Below are positions 15,055 through 23,660 of a DNA stretch of 64,000 nucleotides, in pieces. This DNA comes from an uncultured Collinsella sp. GTDB taxonomy: Bacteria; Actinomycetota; Coriobacteriia; Coriobacteriales; Coriobacteriaceae. The DNA is taken from positions 1 through 64,000 of the forward strand of contig CABUSH010000003.1 of the NCBI GenBank assembly GCA_902494195.1, read 5' to 3'. The position numbers and the translations under genes were made by a program. Under the pieces are notes generated by a model. The model was given only the letters and a program-made list of their open reading frames with translations, made no database searches and was not told the origin of the DNA. How positions within the stretch are numbered: the first letter of the stretch is position 1; each line of letters opens with the position of its first letter.

Positions 15055-15852
15055 ATGGGTCTTGAAGGAATCAAGCTGATTGCATGCGATTTGGACGGCA
15101 CGTTGCTGCATCCGGGGGAGCGCGAGCCGCGTTCCGAGGCCTTTGAGCTCATCGATGAGCTGCATCGTCGCGGTATCGTGTTTATGCCGGCGAGCGGCCG
15201 TCAATATGCGAGCTTGCGCTATCTGTTTGCCCCGGTGGCCGATGAGCTCGCCTATGTATGTGAAAACGGAGCCCTGGTGATGAGCGAGGGACGTGCCGTT
15301 GTCAAGCGTTCCATGGAGCGTAGCCTTGCTATGGATATCGCGAATGCCGTGGTTGCGTATCCCCATGCCGACGTGACCCTTTCGTGTGAGGGACACCTCT
15401 ACACCATGAGCGGCAACGATGCGTTCGTCGATCATTTGCGCTATGAGGTCCACTGCGATGTGGCGGTGGTCGCCCGCCCCGAGGACATCGACGAGGACGT
15501 CATTAAGATTGCCTTCCAGACGCCCGAGGTGGATCAGCCGGCGGCCCTGGAGTATTTTGAGCGCCTCTTTAGCGACCGTGTTGACGTGATGACGTCGGGA
15601 ACCGAATGGACGGACTTTATCGGTTTCGGTTCGGGCAAGGGCTCCGCGCTTGCCGATTACGGTCGTGCCCTGGGTATTTCGCCCGATGAGATGATGGCGT
15701 TTGGCGACAATGAGAACGATCGCGACATGCTCAACGTCGTGGGCCATCCCTATCTGATGGAGAGCTGCAACCCCTCTATGCGTGGCATTAACGACCGCGT
15801 CCGCTACGTGCGCACGGTCGAAGAAGAGCTGCGTCGTCTACTTGCTGAGTAG
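15055..15852 (+). CDS. Cof-type HAD hydrolase
   Basis: 265 aa. HAD superfamily, Cof/YidA subfamily phosphatase acting on sugar phosphates or nucleotide cofactors. Motif I is CDLDGTLL; motif II lies in MPASGRQY; the conserved Lys is in FGSGKGSALADYGRAL; and motif IV is GDNENDRDML. A C2-type cap domain lies between. The ATG at 15055 is preceded by GGGGGAG; GTG 15043 is an in-frame alternative. It stands alone between a terminator and the convergent Fur-family gene. Substrate not predictable. Confidence 0.88.
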   Translation: MGLEGIKLIACDLDGTLLHPGEREPRSEAFELIDELHRRGIVFMPASGRQYASLRYLFAPVADELAYVCENGALVMSEGRAVVKRSMERSLAMDIANAVVAYPHADVTLSCEGHLYTMSGNDAFVDHLRYEVHCDVAVVARPEDIDEDVIKIAFQTPEVDQPAALEYFERLFSDRVDVMTSGTEWTDFIGFGSGKGSALADYGRALGISPDEMMAFGDNENDRDMLNVVGHPYLMESCNPSMRGINDRVRYVRTVEEELRRLLAE

Positions 15853-15929
15853 ACATTTGGGACATGTCTAGGAATCTACTTTTTGCTGCAAAGTGCGGAA
15901 AGGTGGATTTTAAGGCATGTTCCAAACAT

Positions 15930-16310
15930 CTACCGGCAGTCGGGGCAGAGACCCTCGAAGATGGTGTAGTGCGACGTGACGTGCCAGCCGATTTGCTCGG
16001 ACGCTTTGGCGTCGAGCTGGGCATCGAAGGGGAGCGGTACGTCGATGACGCGGCTGCATGAGGTGCAGATGATATGTGCGTGCGGCTCGATCGTGCGATC
16101 GAAGCGGCTGCCGCCCGGCGTCTTGATGGAGAGGATCTCGCCGGCGTCGGCCAAGAGATTGAGGTTGCGGTAGACCGTACCGCGGCTGATTTTGTCATCC
16201 TGCGCGCGCACGACGTTGTAGATTTCGTCGGCGGTGGGATGGTTGTAGCTTTGGCGCACGGCGTCAAGAACCAGCTTTCGCTGCTTGGTATTCCTTCTTT
16301 GCACCGCCAT
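15930..16310 (-). CDS. Fur-family (PerR-like) regulator
   Basis: 126 aa. Winged-helix N-terminus (TADEIYNVVRAQDDKISRGTVYRNLNLLADAG) and dimerisation domain with HAHIICTSC and a C-terminal CPDC, the two CxxC pairs of the structural zinc site. The size and the C-terminal CPDC fit PerR or Fur. In an anaerobe PerR is the likelier role (peroxide or oxygen defence), but Zur/Fur cannot be excluded by eye. The start ATG at 16310 follows GAGGCGAGG. Upstream bases 16345-16380 are AT-rich; I did not find a confident Per box. Confidence 0.87.
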   Translation of the reverse strand: MAVQRRNTKQRKLVLDAVRQSYNHPTADEIYNVVRAQDDKISRGTVYRNLNLLADAGEILSIKTPGGSRFDRTIEPHAHIICTSCSRVIDVPLPFDAQLDAKASEQIGWHVTSHYTIFEGLCPDCR

Positions 16311-16371
16311 GCGCCTCGCCTCTTTTCTATCAACGGTCGTAGGTAAATGATACCGTATTTAGCACACAATA

Positions 16372-16782
16372 CTAATAATGAGGACTGAAACCGTCTTCAT
16401 TGGCAAGTGGGGCTCGGGCCTGGGCATCTACAAGGCGAAAACGCGTTCCCATGCGCTCGTAGGAGGCATGAAGTGCCTCGAGATGAGATAGGATGTCTGC
16501 CGGAGCTCCCTGTATCTCCATCTCGACTGAGCCGTCTTCCATGTTACGCACCCAGCCGGTGAGTGCGCGTGCCTGCGCGAGGTTGGTGTTGGTAAAGCGA
16601 AAACCAACGCCTTGGACTTGCCCCGCCCAGCGCAGGAAATAACGCAGGGAAGTGTCTTGAGTGGCCTCGTCGCTTGCAAGCACGGTAAGCCTGCGGCGCA
16701 GCTCGAGCTCGACGTTTGACGGTTTTTGAGGCTCTCGACTGCCGCCGGTGACGCTGGAGAAGAACGTATCGAAGAGGCCCAT
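16372..16782 (-). CDS. Acylphosphatase-domain protein
   Basis: 136 aa. Residues about 45-130 form an acylphosphatase domain: AGQVQGVGFR (catalytic Arg and phosphate loop) and GWVRNMEDGSVE (catalytic Asn). The reaction is hydrolysis of acyl phosphates. An N-terminal extension of about 45 residues, MGLFDTFFSSVTGG onward, is unusual for this roughly 90-aa family. It starts 2 bases after the stop of the upstream Gfo/Idh gene, implying translational coupling. Confidence 0.85.
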   Translation of the reverse strand: MGLFDTFFSSVTGGSREPQKPSNVELELRRRLTVLASDEATQDTSLRYFLRWAGQVQGVGFRFTNTNLAQARALTGWVRNMEDGSVEMEIQGAPADILSHLEALHASYERMGTRFRLVDAQARAPLANEDGFSPHY

Positions 16783-16784
16783 CG

Positions 16785-17891
16785 CTATGCCTGCTTGCCT
16801 GCGTCGGCCGGGAAGGTTATGCCGGCCTGCTGACGCACGGCATCCATGATGCGTAGTGAGACGAGCGTGACATCGCGGTAGTGGCCAAGCTCGTGGCGTC
16901 CCGCCGGGGTCTCCCAAATCTCTTCCTTGACGTTATCGATGCCGCCGATGGCGGTGATAAAGTCTGTGAGTTCGTATTCCATGGTGTTGCTCGATTTGGG
17001 CAGGTCGAGCACGCGGCCGTTGTCGCCCTGTTCGCGCGGCGCCTCGGTCGCCGAGCCGCGTACGACGTCGCCGCGATAGTCGATGCGGACGTTGCGGGGC
17101 GTTGACAGATGGTCAATCTGGATAGTGCCACGCTCGCCTTCGATCTGCGAGGGCAGTAGGTCATTCGTAATTTTGGAGTGCGCGAGCTCGACGGAGATGC
17201 GGCCTCCGCCATAGCTGGCGAGGATGGAACCGCAGCCGTCGATGGGGCCGTGCGTGAGCTGTCGCGTGGTGGGGTCGAGCAGAGTAGTCATGCTCGTAAG
17301 GCCGGAGGGCATGCCGAAAATCTCGACCATGGGCTCGACGGCGTAGACGCCAATGTCCATGAGGGAACCCGATGCCATATTGCAGTCGAAGATATTGGTG
17401 GCGCGTCCCGCGAGAATCTCGTTGTAGCGCGAGGAATACTTGCCAAAGCGCAATGAGGCGCGGCGGATGGGGGCGATCTCGCCCAGGGCGTCCTCGATGG
17501 CGTGGAAGGCGGGATCGTGGAGGGGACGCATGGCTTCGAGGGCCACGACACCTGCTGCCTCGGCAGCGCGGAAGACTTCCAGCGCCTGCGCTTCGGTGGC
17601 GCAGAAGGGTTTCTCGACGATGACGTGCTTGCCACCGGCGATGCAGGCAAGGGCCTGCTCGTAGTGAAGTGCGTTAGGGCTGCCGATATAGACGGCGTCG
17701 ACGTCGGCGGCTACCGCAAGCTCATCGAGTGACGTAAAGTTTCGCTCACCACCGCGCTCGGCGGTAAAGGCAGTACCGCGATTGGCGTCGCGTGAAAGCG
17801 TGCCCACAAACGCGGCTTGGTCGTTGGCGTTGACGACCTGGATAAAGTCGTCGGTAATCATGGATGTGCCGATGGTTGCGATACGCAACAT
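16785..17891 (-). CDS. Gfo/Idh/MocA family oxidoreductase
   Basis: 368 aa. NAD(P)-dependent oxidoreductase with a Rossmann N-terminus (MLRIATIGTSMITDDFI) and the family EKP motif (HVIVEKPFC) plus the C-terminal alpha/beta domain with DIGVYAVEP. Closest in pattern to scyllo-inositol or sugar dehydrogenase-type members; substrate unknown. The ATG at 17891 follows AAGGGGGACAC. The acylphosphatase gene follows in the same operon. Confidence 0.87.
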   Translation of the reverse strand: MLRIATIGTSMITDDFIQVVNANDQAAFVGTLSRDANRGTAFTAERGGERNFTSLDELAVAADVDAVYIGSPNALHYEQALACIAGGKHVIVEKPFCATEAQALEVFRAAEAAGVVALEAMRPLHDPAFHAIEDALGEIAPIRRASLRFGKYSSRYNEILAGRATNIFDCNMASGSLMDIGVYAVEPMVEIFGMPSGLTSMTTLLDPTTRQLTHGPIDGCGSILASYGGGRISVELAHSKITNDLLPSQIEGERGTIQIDHLSTPRNVRIDYRGDVVRGSATEAPREQGDNGRVLDLPKSSNTMEYELTDFITAIGGIDNVKEEIWETPAGRHELGHYRDVTLVSLRIMDAVRQQAGITFPADAGKQA

Positions 17892-17964
17892 GTGTCCCCC
17901 TTGCGTTGTTTGGCTTACAGGACGAGTGTAGCGCGGGAGGACACAAAAGCGTGCGAAAACGCCG

Positions 17965-18450
17965 TTACAGGTCGCTCTCGTTAAAGCCGGCGTCGATATC
18001 GAGGTTGCTGCCGTCGGCCGCCGTGGTGGCAAGCTCGTCGCAGCGCTCATTGAGCTCATGGCCGGCGTGGCCCTTAACCCAGATGAACTCCACTTTGTGT
18101 TTGCTCTTTGCGGTGAGCAGGCGCTCCCACAGATCGCGGTTCTTGACAGGCTGCTTGTTGGCGGTCCTCCAGCCTCGTTTTTTCCAGCCGTCAATCCAGT
18201 GTTTGTTGAAGGCGTTAACGACGTACTGCGAATCGGAATGGACCTCGACCTCGCAGGGGCGGTTAAGTGCCTCGAGCGCCACGATGACCGCCATGAGCTC
18301 CATGCGGTTGTTGGTGGTCTTGGCGTAACCGCGCGAAAGCTCGGAGGTGAAGGTCTTGCCGGCGGGGTTGGTGTATTTGAGCACGGCGCCGTAGCCGCCG
18401 CGTCCCGGATTTGATCGGGCCGAGCCGTCGGTATAGATGATGACCTTCAC
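17965..18450 (-). CDS. rnhA: Ribonuclease HI
   Basis: 161 aa. Cleaves the RNA strand of RNA-DNA hybrids. The catalytic residues are visible: IIYTDGSARSNPG (Asp), NNRMELMA (Glu), VHSDSQYV (Asp) and the late GHAGHELNERCDELA (His and Asp). The GTG at 18450 is preferred because AAGGAAG precedes it; the frame upstream to 18501 has no comparable site. It lies 73 bases upstream of the Gfo/Idh gene on the same strand. Confidence 0.95.
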   Translation of the reverse strand: MKVIIYTDGSARSNPGRGGYGAVLKYTNPAGKTFTSELSRGYAKTTNNRMELMAVIVALEALNRPCEVEVHSDSQYVVNAFNKHWIDGWKKRGWRTANKQPVKNRDLWERLLTAKSKHKVEFIWVKGHAGHELNERCDELATTAADGSNLDIDAGFNESDL

Positions 18451-18549
18451 GGGCTTCCTTTCGTTGGGTACGTTTCGTGTGAGTGACCATTGTAGCGCCA
18501 TGCCCGCCGGGGGCTAGCAATCTACGATTTCTATCCCGTCTTCCGACAG

Positions 18550-19452
18550 TTAGTTGGCATGGATGATGCGGTTGAGCTCGTCGAGGTATTGCTGCAAGAG
18601 GGGAGAGGGCTTGCGCTCGTCGTGCATGATATAGCCTACGTGCATCGTTGGGGCGTCTGCTAACGGGATCGATGCCATACCCCATTGCATTTCATTGGAG
18701 AGGACACCGGTCGACAGGGTGTAACCGTTCGACGTGATAAGTAAGTTAGTAAGTGTTCCGCGGTCCGAGATTCGTATGTTGCGGTCGCAAGGGATATAGC
18801 TAAAAGGTTCCTCGGCGTAATAGAAGGAGTTTGAGGTTCCCTGCTCAAAGCTGTAGCGCGTATAGGGTGTGAGGTCGGCAAGGGACAGCTGCGGGCGGCG
18901 GGCAAGCGGGTGGCGCTCGCTAACGAAGACGTGGACCGTCGCGTCGAATAGGGGATGGAAGCTCGCGCGCGCATCGGCAAAAGCCTTCTGCAGAACACGG
19001 GCGTTAAAGTCGTCCAGATACAGGATGCCGATGTCGCTGCGAAACGCGCGGACGTCATCGATGATCTGCGATGTGGTAGTCTCGCGCATGATGAACTCGA
19101 ACTTGCTGTCGCGGCAGCGCTCGACCACGTTGACAAAGGCCTCGACCGAAAAGGCGTAGTGCTGGGCGGAAATGGCGAGGCGGGCTTGCGGGGTGCCGCC
19201 GTCCTCGTAGCGCGCCTCGAGCATATCGGCCTGCTCTACGACCTGGCGCGCATAGCCCAAAAGCTCGGTGCCGTCGTTGGTGAGCGTGACGCCGCGGCTG
19301 GAGCGCGTAAAGATCTCCAGGTGGAGCTCCTGTTCCAGGCTTTTGACGGCGTTTGAGATGCTGGACTGAGCGGTATAGAGGCGCTGAGCTGCGGCATTGA
19401 TTGAGCCGGACTCTGCTACGGCGATCAGGAAACGAAGCTGCTGGAGGGTCAT
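18550..19452 (-). CDS. LysR-family transcriptional regulator
   Basis: 300 aa. N-terminal winged helix MTLQQLRFLIAVAESGSI...AAQRLYTAQSSISNAVKSLEQEL is a canonical LysR DNA-binding domain; the remainder is a periplasmic-binding-like effector domain. The ATG at 19452 sits 8 bases from AAGG, while the ATG at 19461 abuts it. It diverges from metY and shares a 274-bp intergenic region with it; a GTTATC...GATAAC inverted repeat at 19472-19492 is a likely LysR operator. Control of metY and sulfur amino acid supply is inference from position. Confidence 0.92.
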   Translation of the reverse strand: MTLQQLRFLIAVAESGSINAAAQRLYTAQSSISNAVKSLEQELHLEIFTRSSRGVTLTNDGTELLGYARQVVEQADMLEARYEDGGTPQARLAISAQHYAFSVEAFVNVVERCRDSKFEFIMRETTTSQIIDDVRAFRSDIGILYLDDFNARVLQKAFADARASFHPLFDATVHVFVSERHPLARRPQLSLADLTPYTRYSFEQGTSNSFYYAEEPFSYIPCDRNIRISDRGTLTNLLITSNGYTLSTGVLSNEMQWGMASIPLADAPTMHVGYIMHDERKPSPLLQQYLDELNRIIHAN

Positions 19453-19471
19453 CGGCGCCATCCTTTCGAGT

Positions 19472-19492
19472 GTTATCTATATAACCGATAAC
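19472..19492. promoter_or_regulatory. LysR-type operator candidate
   Basis: Inverted repeat GTTATC (19472-19477) and GATAAC (19487-19492), 20 bases upstream of the lysR start and 20 bases upstream of the metY -35. This placement suits both autoregulation and activation of metY. Confidence 0.55.
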
Positions 19493-19512
19493 AGGTTAGC
19501 GCTTTTAAGTGA

Positions 19513-19541
19513 TTGACCGAGGGAAACAATGCTCGTACTAT
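19513..19541 (+). promoter_or_regulatory. metY promoter
   Basis: TTGACC (19513-19518), 17-bp spacer, TACTAT (19536-19541). Predicted transcription start near 19548 gives a leader of about 178 bases before metY. Confidence 0.8.
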
Positions 19542-19609
19542 TCAAAACACACAAAGGCGGTAGGTAATTAAGCCAAACACGGAACCGGGATGTGAAAGGA
19601 GGCCCGCAT

Positions 19610-19663
19610 ATGAATTGCTTACCAAGACGAATGCCGGGCTCCTGTTTGCGCCCGTCGGCGTGA
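19610..19663 (+). CDS. Short upstream ORF (leader peptide) of metY
   Basis: 17 codons, MNCLPRRMPGSCLRPSA, with an excellent AAAGGAGG site 9 bases before the ATG. It contains two Cys and two Met codons. The stop codon lies in a stem (CTCCTG 19640-19645 with CAGGAG 19665-19670), and metY starts 62 bases later. Cys-rich leader peptides are known to attenuate sulfur genes in other actinobacteria, so a cysteine- or methionine-responsive leader is plausible (inference). Confidence 0.55.
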   Translation: MNCLPRRMPGSCLRPSA

Positions 19664-19725
19664 TCAGGAGACAGCGACTTACTTCTCTCTAATTTATTAA
19701 CTTTTGTTCGATCAAGGAGATCATC

Positions 19726-21036
19726 ATGAGCCAGTTCATCAACAACCCCGAGCACACCTTTGGTTTCGATACCCTGCAGCTTCACGTTGGCCAGGAGAGC
19801 GCCGATCCCGCATCCGACTCCCGCGCCGTGCCTATCTACCAGACCACGAGCTATGTGTTCCGCAACTCCCAGCACGCCGCCGATCGCTTTGGTCTTGCCG
19901 ACGCCGGTAACATCTACGGCCGTCTGACCAACTCCACCCAGGGCGTCTTCGAGGACCGTATCGCCGCACTCGAGGGTGGTGTGGCAGGTCTTGCCGTCGC
20001 CTCCGGTGCTGCTGCCATCACCTATACCCTGCAGGCTCTTGCCCAGGCCGGTGACCACGTGGTGGCTCAGAAGACCATCTACGGTGGCTCCTACAACCTG
20101 CTGGAGCATACGCTCTCCCAGTTTGGCGTCGAGACCACCTTCGTCGATGCCCACAACCTGGACGAGGTCGAGGGCGCCATCAAGGACAACACCACGGTCA
20201 TCTACCTCGAGACGCTCGGCAACCCCAATTCTGACATCCCCAATATCGACGCCATCTCCGAGATCGCCAAGAAGCACGGTTTACCGGTTGTCGTCGACAA
20301 CACCTTCGGCACCCCGTATCTGTTCCGTCCGCTGGAGCATGGTGCCAACATCGTCGTCCACTCCGCAACCAAGTTCATCGGCGGCCACGGCACCTCGCTG
20401 GGCGGTGTGATCGTCGACGGCGGTAACTTCGATTGGAAGGCGAGCGGCAAGTATGAGCAGATCGCCGAGCCCAACCCCTCCTACCATGGCGTCTCGTTTG
20501 CCGAGGCTGCCGGTCCCGCCGCCTTCGCAACCTATGTCCGCGCCATCCTGCTGCGTGACGAGGGCGCCTGCATCAGCCCGTTCAACGCTTGGATCCTGCT
20601 CCAGGGCACCGAGACTCTGTCGCTGCGCGTTGACCGTCATGTCGAGAACACCAAGAAGGTCGTTGAGTTCCTGGCTGGTGATAGCCATGTCGCCAAGGTG
20701 AACCACCCGAGCCTGTCTGAGCACCCCGATCACGAGCTCTATCAGAAGTACTTCCCCAACGGCGGTGCCTCGATCTTTACCTTTGAGATTAAGGGTGGCC
20801 AGGAGGCAGCTTGGAAGTTCATCGACCATCTGCAGGTCTTCTCGCTGCTCGCCAACGTGGCCGACGTCAAGTCGCTCGTCGTGCACCCGGCTACCACTAC
20901 GCACTCCCAGCTCTCTGCCGAGGAGCTCGCCGAGCAGAACATCACGCCCTCCACGATCCGTCTTTCCATCGGTACCGAGAACGCCGAGGATATCATTTGG
21001 GATCTGAAGCAGGCCTTCGCCGCGCTGGACGAGTAA
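19726..21036 (+). CDS. metY: O-acetylhomoserine aminocarboxypropyltransferase (sulfhydrylase)
   Basis: 436 aa. PLP enzyme of the Cys/Met-metabolism family that joins O-acetylhomoserine with sulfide or methanethiol to form homocysteine or methionine. The N-terminal FDTLQLHVGQ, PIYQTTSYVF, and the length (about 430 aa rather than about 390) identify the O-acetylhomoserine sulfhydrylase branch. The PLP-binding Lys is in HSATKFIGGHG. The leader carries a short ORF and the start has AAGGAG. A strong terminator follows. Divergent lysR suggests dedicated regulation. Confidence 0.95.
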   Translation: MSQFINNPEHTFGFDTLQLHVGQESADPASDSRAVPIYQTTSYVFRNSQHAADRFGLADAGNIYGRLTNSTQGVFEDRIAALEGGVAGLAVASGAAAITYTLQALAQAGDHVVAQKTIYGGSYNLLEHTLSQFGVETTFVDAHNLDEVEGAIKDNTTVIYLETLGNPNSDIPNIDAISEIAKKHGLPVVVDNTFGTPYLFRPLEHGANIVVHSATKFIGGHGTSLGGVIVDGGNFDWKASGKYEQIAEPNPSYHGVSFAEAAGPAAFATYVRAILLRDEGACISPFNAWILLQGTETLSLRVDRHVENTKKVVEFLAGDSHVAKVNHPSLSEHPDHELYQKYFPNGGASIFTFEIKGGQEAAWKFIDHLQVFSLLANVADVKSLVVHPATTTHSQLSAEELAEQNITPSTIRLSIGTENAEDIIWDLKQAFAALDE

Positions 21037-21096
21037 GGCGACTTGTGCAAGGACCCCTTGCGACTCGATAGGTATAACTGCATAAAATGCCTGCTC

Positions 21097-21137
21097 AAGG
21101 CGCCTGTGCGAACAATGGTTGCACAGGCGCCTTTTTT
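21097..21137 (+). terminator. Terminator of metY
   Basis: A 13-bp stem AAGGCGCCTGTGC/GCACAGGCGCCTT followed by a T-tract, 60 bases after the metY stop. Confidence 0.9.
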
Positions 21138-21348
21138 GCATAGAGCGGGTGCAAAAACAGGGTTTTTGGCATGCTTTATGCAATCGAGATGTGGAAAACT
21201 CCTGTTAAGAGGATGTGAGTTTTACGCAATTGACGTGCGCCTTTTGAGTAAAACCGCAGGTCGCGATTTGCTCGGGGTACTATGCAGCGCGATCGAATCA
21301 CACGCAGCTCAAACGCAGCAAAAACGCACTACGGAGGTTTCTAGCTAC
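21138..21348. other. Leader region of secreted-protein gene
   Basis: About 210 bases without a gene. It includes a small hairpin AAAACTC...GAGTTTT around 21193-21221. No known riboswitch signature was recognised, although a promoter must lie here for the following gene. Confidence 0.4.
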
Positions 21349-22122
21349 ATGAGGATCGATTCACGAAAACCGAAAGCCGCCGCCCTTTCCGCCGCTCTGA
21401 CCGTGGCACTTTTGGCGGGCGCCGGTGCAACCGATGCCCACGCGGCAACACTATCCGATACGGTTGGACCTACGCCGTCCGAGGCGACGCTGGTGCAGCC
21501 CGTTGACTATCGCGGCGATGGTTATGGTTCCATGCAGGAGTGGAACGCCTCGATGGAGGCCAAGCGCGATTCCCTTGAGATGCGCGCTCAGATCATTATG
21601 AATATGTATGGCGACTATGCTACCGATGACGAGCGTGCTGTGCTGCAGGGTTGCATCGACGGTGCGGGTAGCCTGTTGACGATGGGGGAGGTGGACGCCA
21701 AGTCGACCGAGCTCGATGAGCTGCGCGCTGCGCTTGAGGATGCCAAGCGCGAAGCGCTCGAGGCTGCCGCCGAGGCGGAGGCTGCCGAGGCCGCCCAGGC
21801 TTCGTACTACAACGCCGGTTACACTCCGTCTTACGCGTCTGCCGCGTCCTACGCGAACGGATCGGGCCTGACGCGCTCTGCGGGTGTCAATAACTACAAC
21901 GGGCGCCGCGAGACCTATTACAGCAGCAATGTGCTTTATCACTATCGCACGGGCGAATGGACTCAGGATTCTGAGGGCTTCTGGCGCGATTCCGACGGCT
22001 ATTACGTTGTTGCCGCGGGCGATATGGCCCAGGGCTCGACCTTTACGGGCTCCAAGGGTGATTGCAAGGTCTATGACTCCGGCTGCGCTGCCGGAACCAC
22101 CGATTACTACACCGGTTGGTAA
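21349..22122 (+). CDS. Secreted protein, coiled coil plus Tyr/Gly-rich C-terminal domain
   Basis: 257 aa. A signal peptide (about 1-34: KPKAAALSAALTVALLAG, cleavage near DAHA-A) predicts export. Residues about 65-150 are helical and Ala/Glu/Lys-rich, ending in EAAAEAEAAEAAQ, a likely coiled coil. The C-terminal 100 residues are Tyr/Gly/Ser-rich with two Cys (GDCKVYDSGC) and resemble the compact double-psi barrel (3D/RlpA-like) ends of cell-wall proteins; that match is by eye and tentative. GGAGG lies 11 bases before the ATG. Probable cell-envelope or peptidoglycan-associated role. Confidence 0.6.
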   Translation: MRIDSRKPKAAALSAALTVALLAGAGATDAHAATLSDTVGPTPSEATLVQPVDYRGDGYGSMQEWNASMEAKRDSLEMRAQIIMNMYGDYATDDERAVLQGCIDGAGSLLTMGEVDAKSTELDELRAALEDAKREALEAAAEAEAAEAAQASYYNAGYTPSYASAASYANGSGLTRSAGVNNYNGRRETYYSSNVLYHYRTGEWTQDSEGFWRDSDGYYVVAAGDMAQGSTFTGSKGDCKVYDSGCAAGTTDYYTGW

Positions 22123-22308
22123 TTTTTCTGCATCACGGATATTTGGCGGACGGGCGTCTTTACCGAGCTTTAGGGCAACGTAAGGACGTCCGTTCTATGT
22201 ATGCGTTTGAGTTAACAGAGCCCTTACCGTGGCGGTACGCTGGGCGTATGGATGCGGGGCACACTGGTTCTTGAGAAATAAGGTCTTTCTCTTGGAGGAA
22301 GTGGTCTT

Positions 22309-22515
22309 GTGAATGCTCGAGATATTGCCGTTGCCGCCGTCGCGTTGATGCTTGGCTGCCTTGGTCCCACGGCCGCGCTCGTCGCGGACATGCAGGGGAC
22401 ATGCGGGGCTGCCTCTATCGTGGTTGGCGTGTTGATCGCGGCCGCGCTGCTGGGAAGTGCGGGTGTAACCCTTTGTCGCGACGATGAGGGCCAGGCGTCG
22501 GAGTCGCAGCTCTAA
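22309..22515 (+). CDS. Small two-helix membrane protein
   Basis: 68 aa with two hydrophobic stretches (about 6-27, IAVAAVALMLGCLGPTAALVA, and 33-53, GAASIVVGVLIAAALLGSAGV) and a polar acidic tail. GTG start after CTTGGAGGAAG. I recognise no family. It is followed by a strong hairpin terminator. Probably real because of the ribosome-binding site and membrane-protein pattern, but the short length keeps confidence moderate. Confidence 0.5.
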   Translation: MNARDIAVAAVALMLGCLGPTAALVADMQGTCGAASIVVGVLIAAALLGSAGVTLCRDDEGQASESQL

Positions 22516-22553
22516 CCGTTGTGAAGCTGATTTTTGGCCAAAGATGAAAAAGG

Positions 22554-22590
22554 AAGCCGCCGCGAGGGGAGTGCCCCTTGCGGCGGCTTT
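22554..22590. terminator. Bidirectional terminator
   Basis: Nested stem AAGCCGCCGC...GCGGCGGCTT with an inner GAGGGG...CCCCTT. It can serve the small membrane protein on the + strand and the convergent minus-strand reductase gene. Confidence 0.75.
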
Positions 22591-22624
22591 GCCATTGGAT
22601 CTGTTGGCTGCAGTATGCCGAGCA

Positions 22625-23539
22625 CTACCAGCTGCTTTCTATTTCGCGAATCCTCTGGTAGAGCCAATCGTTTTGCGGCACTTGGATATCGTGTTTGGCG
22701 GCCAGGCGGCAAATGATGCCCGCGAACTCCTCGACTTCGGTTTTTCGTTGTGCGATGCGATCCTGCGCCATCGAGGGCATACCGGTGGGGTCGATTCCCT
22801 CGATGAGGTGCACCATTTGCGTCAGGTCTGCCTCGGTCAGCTCAACGCCCTCGGCGTTGGCAACCGCAAGCGTCTCGCGCATGGCGGAGACAAAACAGCG
22901 GCGCTGCTCGGAGCCCGGCTCCGTGGCGCTTCCGTAGGTCCCGCCGTAGGCCATGCAGGTCTGGTTGATGCCGTCGTTGAGCATGAGTTTGGCCCACATG
23001 CGGTGGGCGATGTCGTCCTCGACGGTATGGGCGATGCCGCAGCGCGTATAGAGCTCGTCGATAGCGGCGACAGTCGCGGGGTCGGTGCCGGCGGCTGCAC
23101 CAAAGCGGATCTCGCCCGCATTGGTAAAGGTGAGCGCGCCATTGAGAAACACGGCGTCCATGCCCTGGCAGATACCAAGAACGGTATGCTCCCAGCCAAA
23201 GCGTTCGGCAATCTTTTGCTCGCTCGTAATACCGTTGCACAGCGAGGCGATGAGCGTGTTGGGTCCCACAACGCGCTCCATAGTCTTGAGTGCTTGGTCG
23301 AGACCGGTGGTCTTGACCGTCAGGATGACCAGATCGGCGGGCGCTGCCTCGCTGGCGCGGACGGACGTGAGACCGCAAGGCTTTCCGTTGACGGTGAGCG
23401 CATCGCCCGCGTGACGCTCAAAACGGGCGTCATCCATAACGTATTCGACGGCGTCATTGCCGAGGGCCTTGGCAATCATGCTGCCGTAGAGCAGGCCGAC
23501 GCCGCCCTTGCCGATAAAGGCGACCTTGTTGATCTGCAT
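22625..23539 (-). CDS. 2-dehydropantoate 2-reductase-like protein
   Basis: 304 aa. ApbA/PanE family: Rossmann start KVAFIGKGGVGLLYGSMIAKA, then LVILTVKTTGLDQAL, and the C-terminal helical domain with RMWAKLMLNDGINQTCMAYGGTYG carrying the catalytic Lys and Asn. Predicted NADPH-dependent reduction of ketopantoate for CoA synthesis, or a paralogue acting on other 2-keto acids, which sequence alone cannot separate. The ATG at 23539 is chosen because the ATG at 23548 abuts GGGGAG. Confidence 0.82.
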   Translation of the reverse strand: MQINKVAFIGKGGVGLLYGSMIAKALGNDAVEYVMDDARFERHAGDALTVNGKPCGLTSVRASEAAPADLVILTVKTTGLDQALKTMERVVGPNTLIASLCNGITSEQKIAERFGWEHTVLGICQGMDAVFLNGALTFTNAGEIRFGAAAGTDPATVAAIDELYTRCGIAHTVEDDIAHRMWAKLMLNDGINQTCMAYGGTYGSATEPGSEQRRCFVSAMRETLAVANAEGVELTEADLTQMVHLIEGIDPTGMPSMAQDRIAQRKTEVEEFAGIICRLAAKHDIQVPQNDWLYQRIREIESSW

Positions 23540-23561
23540 GTGAATCATCTCCCCATATAAA

Positions 23562-23584
23562 AGGCGCCCGCGTAAGGGGCGCCT
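23562..23584 (-). terminator. Terminator between cyclase and reductase genes
   Basis: Stem AGGCGCCC/GGGCGCCT with TTTTATA on the minus-strand 3' side, ending the upstream cyclase transcript. Confidence 0.7.
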
Positions 23585-23660
23585 GATGGATTGTATGCTG
23601 CCGGGGTGATTGGTGGGTGCGCGGGGCGGCTGTTATAAAAAAGAAACGTTTGCCTGGACG

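Noticed and set aside
15788..16369. 193-codon minus-strand frame over the Fur gene
   Set aside because: Another frame of the same DNA; the 126-aa frame shows clear Fur motifs.
19548..19725. SAM riboswitch or T-box in the metY leader
   Set aside because: No SAM-I core or T-box AGGGTGGNACCGCG signature found; a short ORF is the better explanation.
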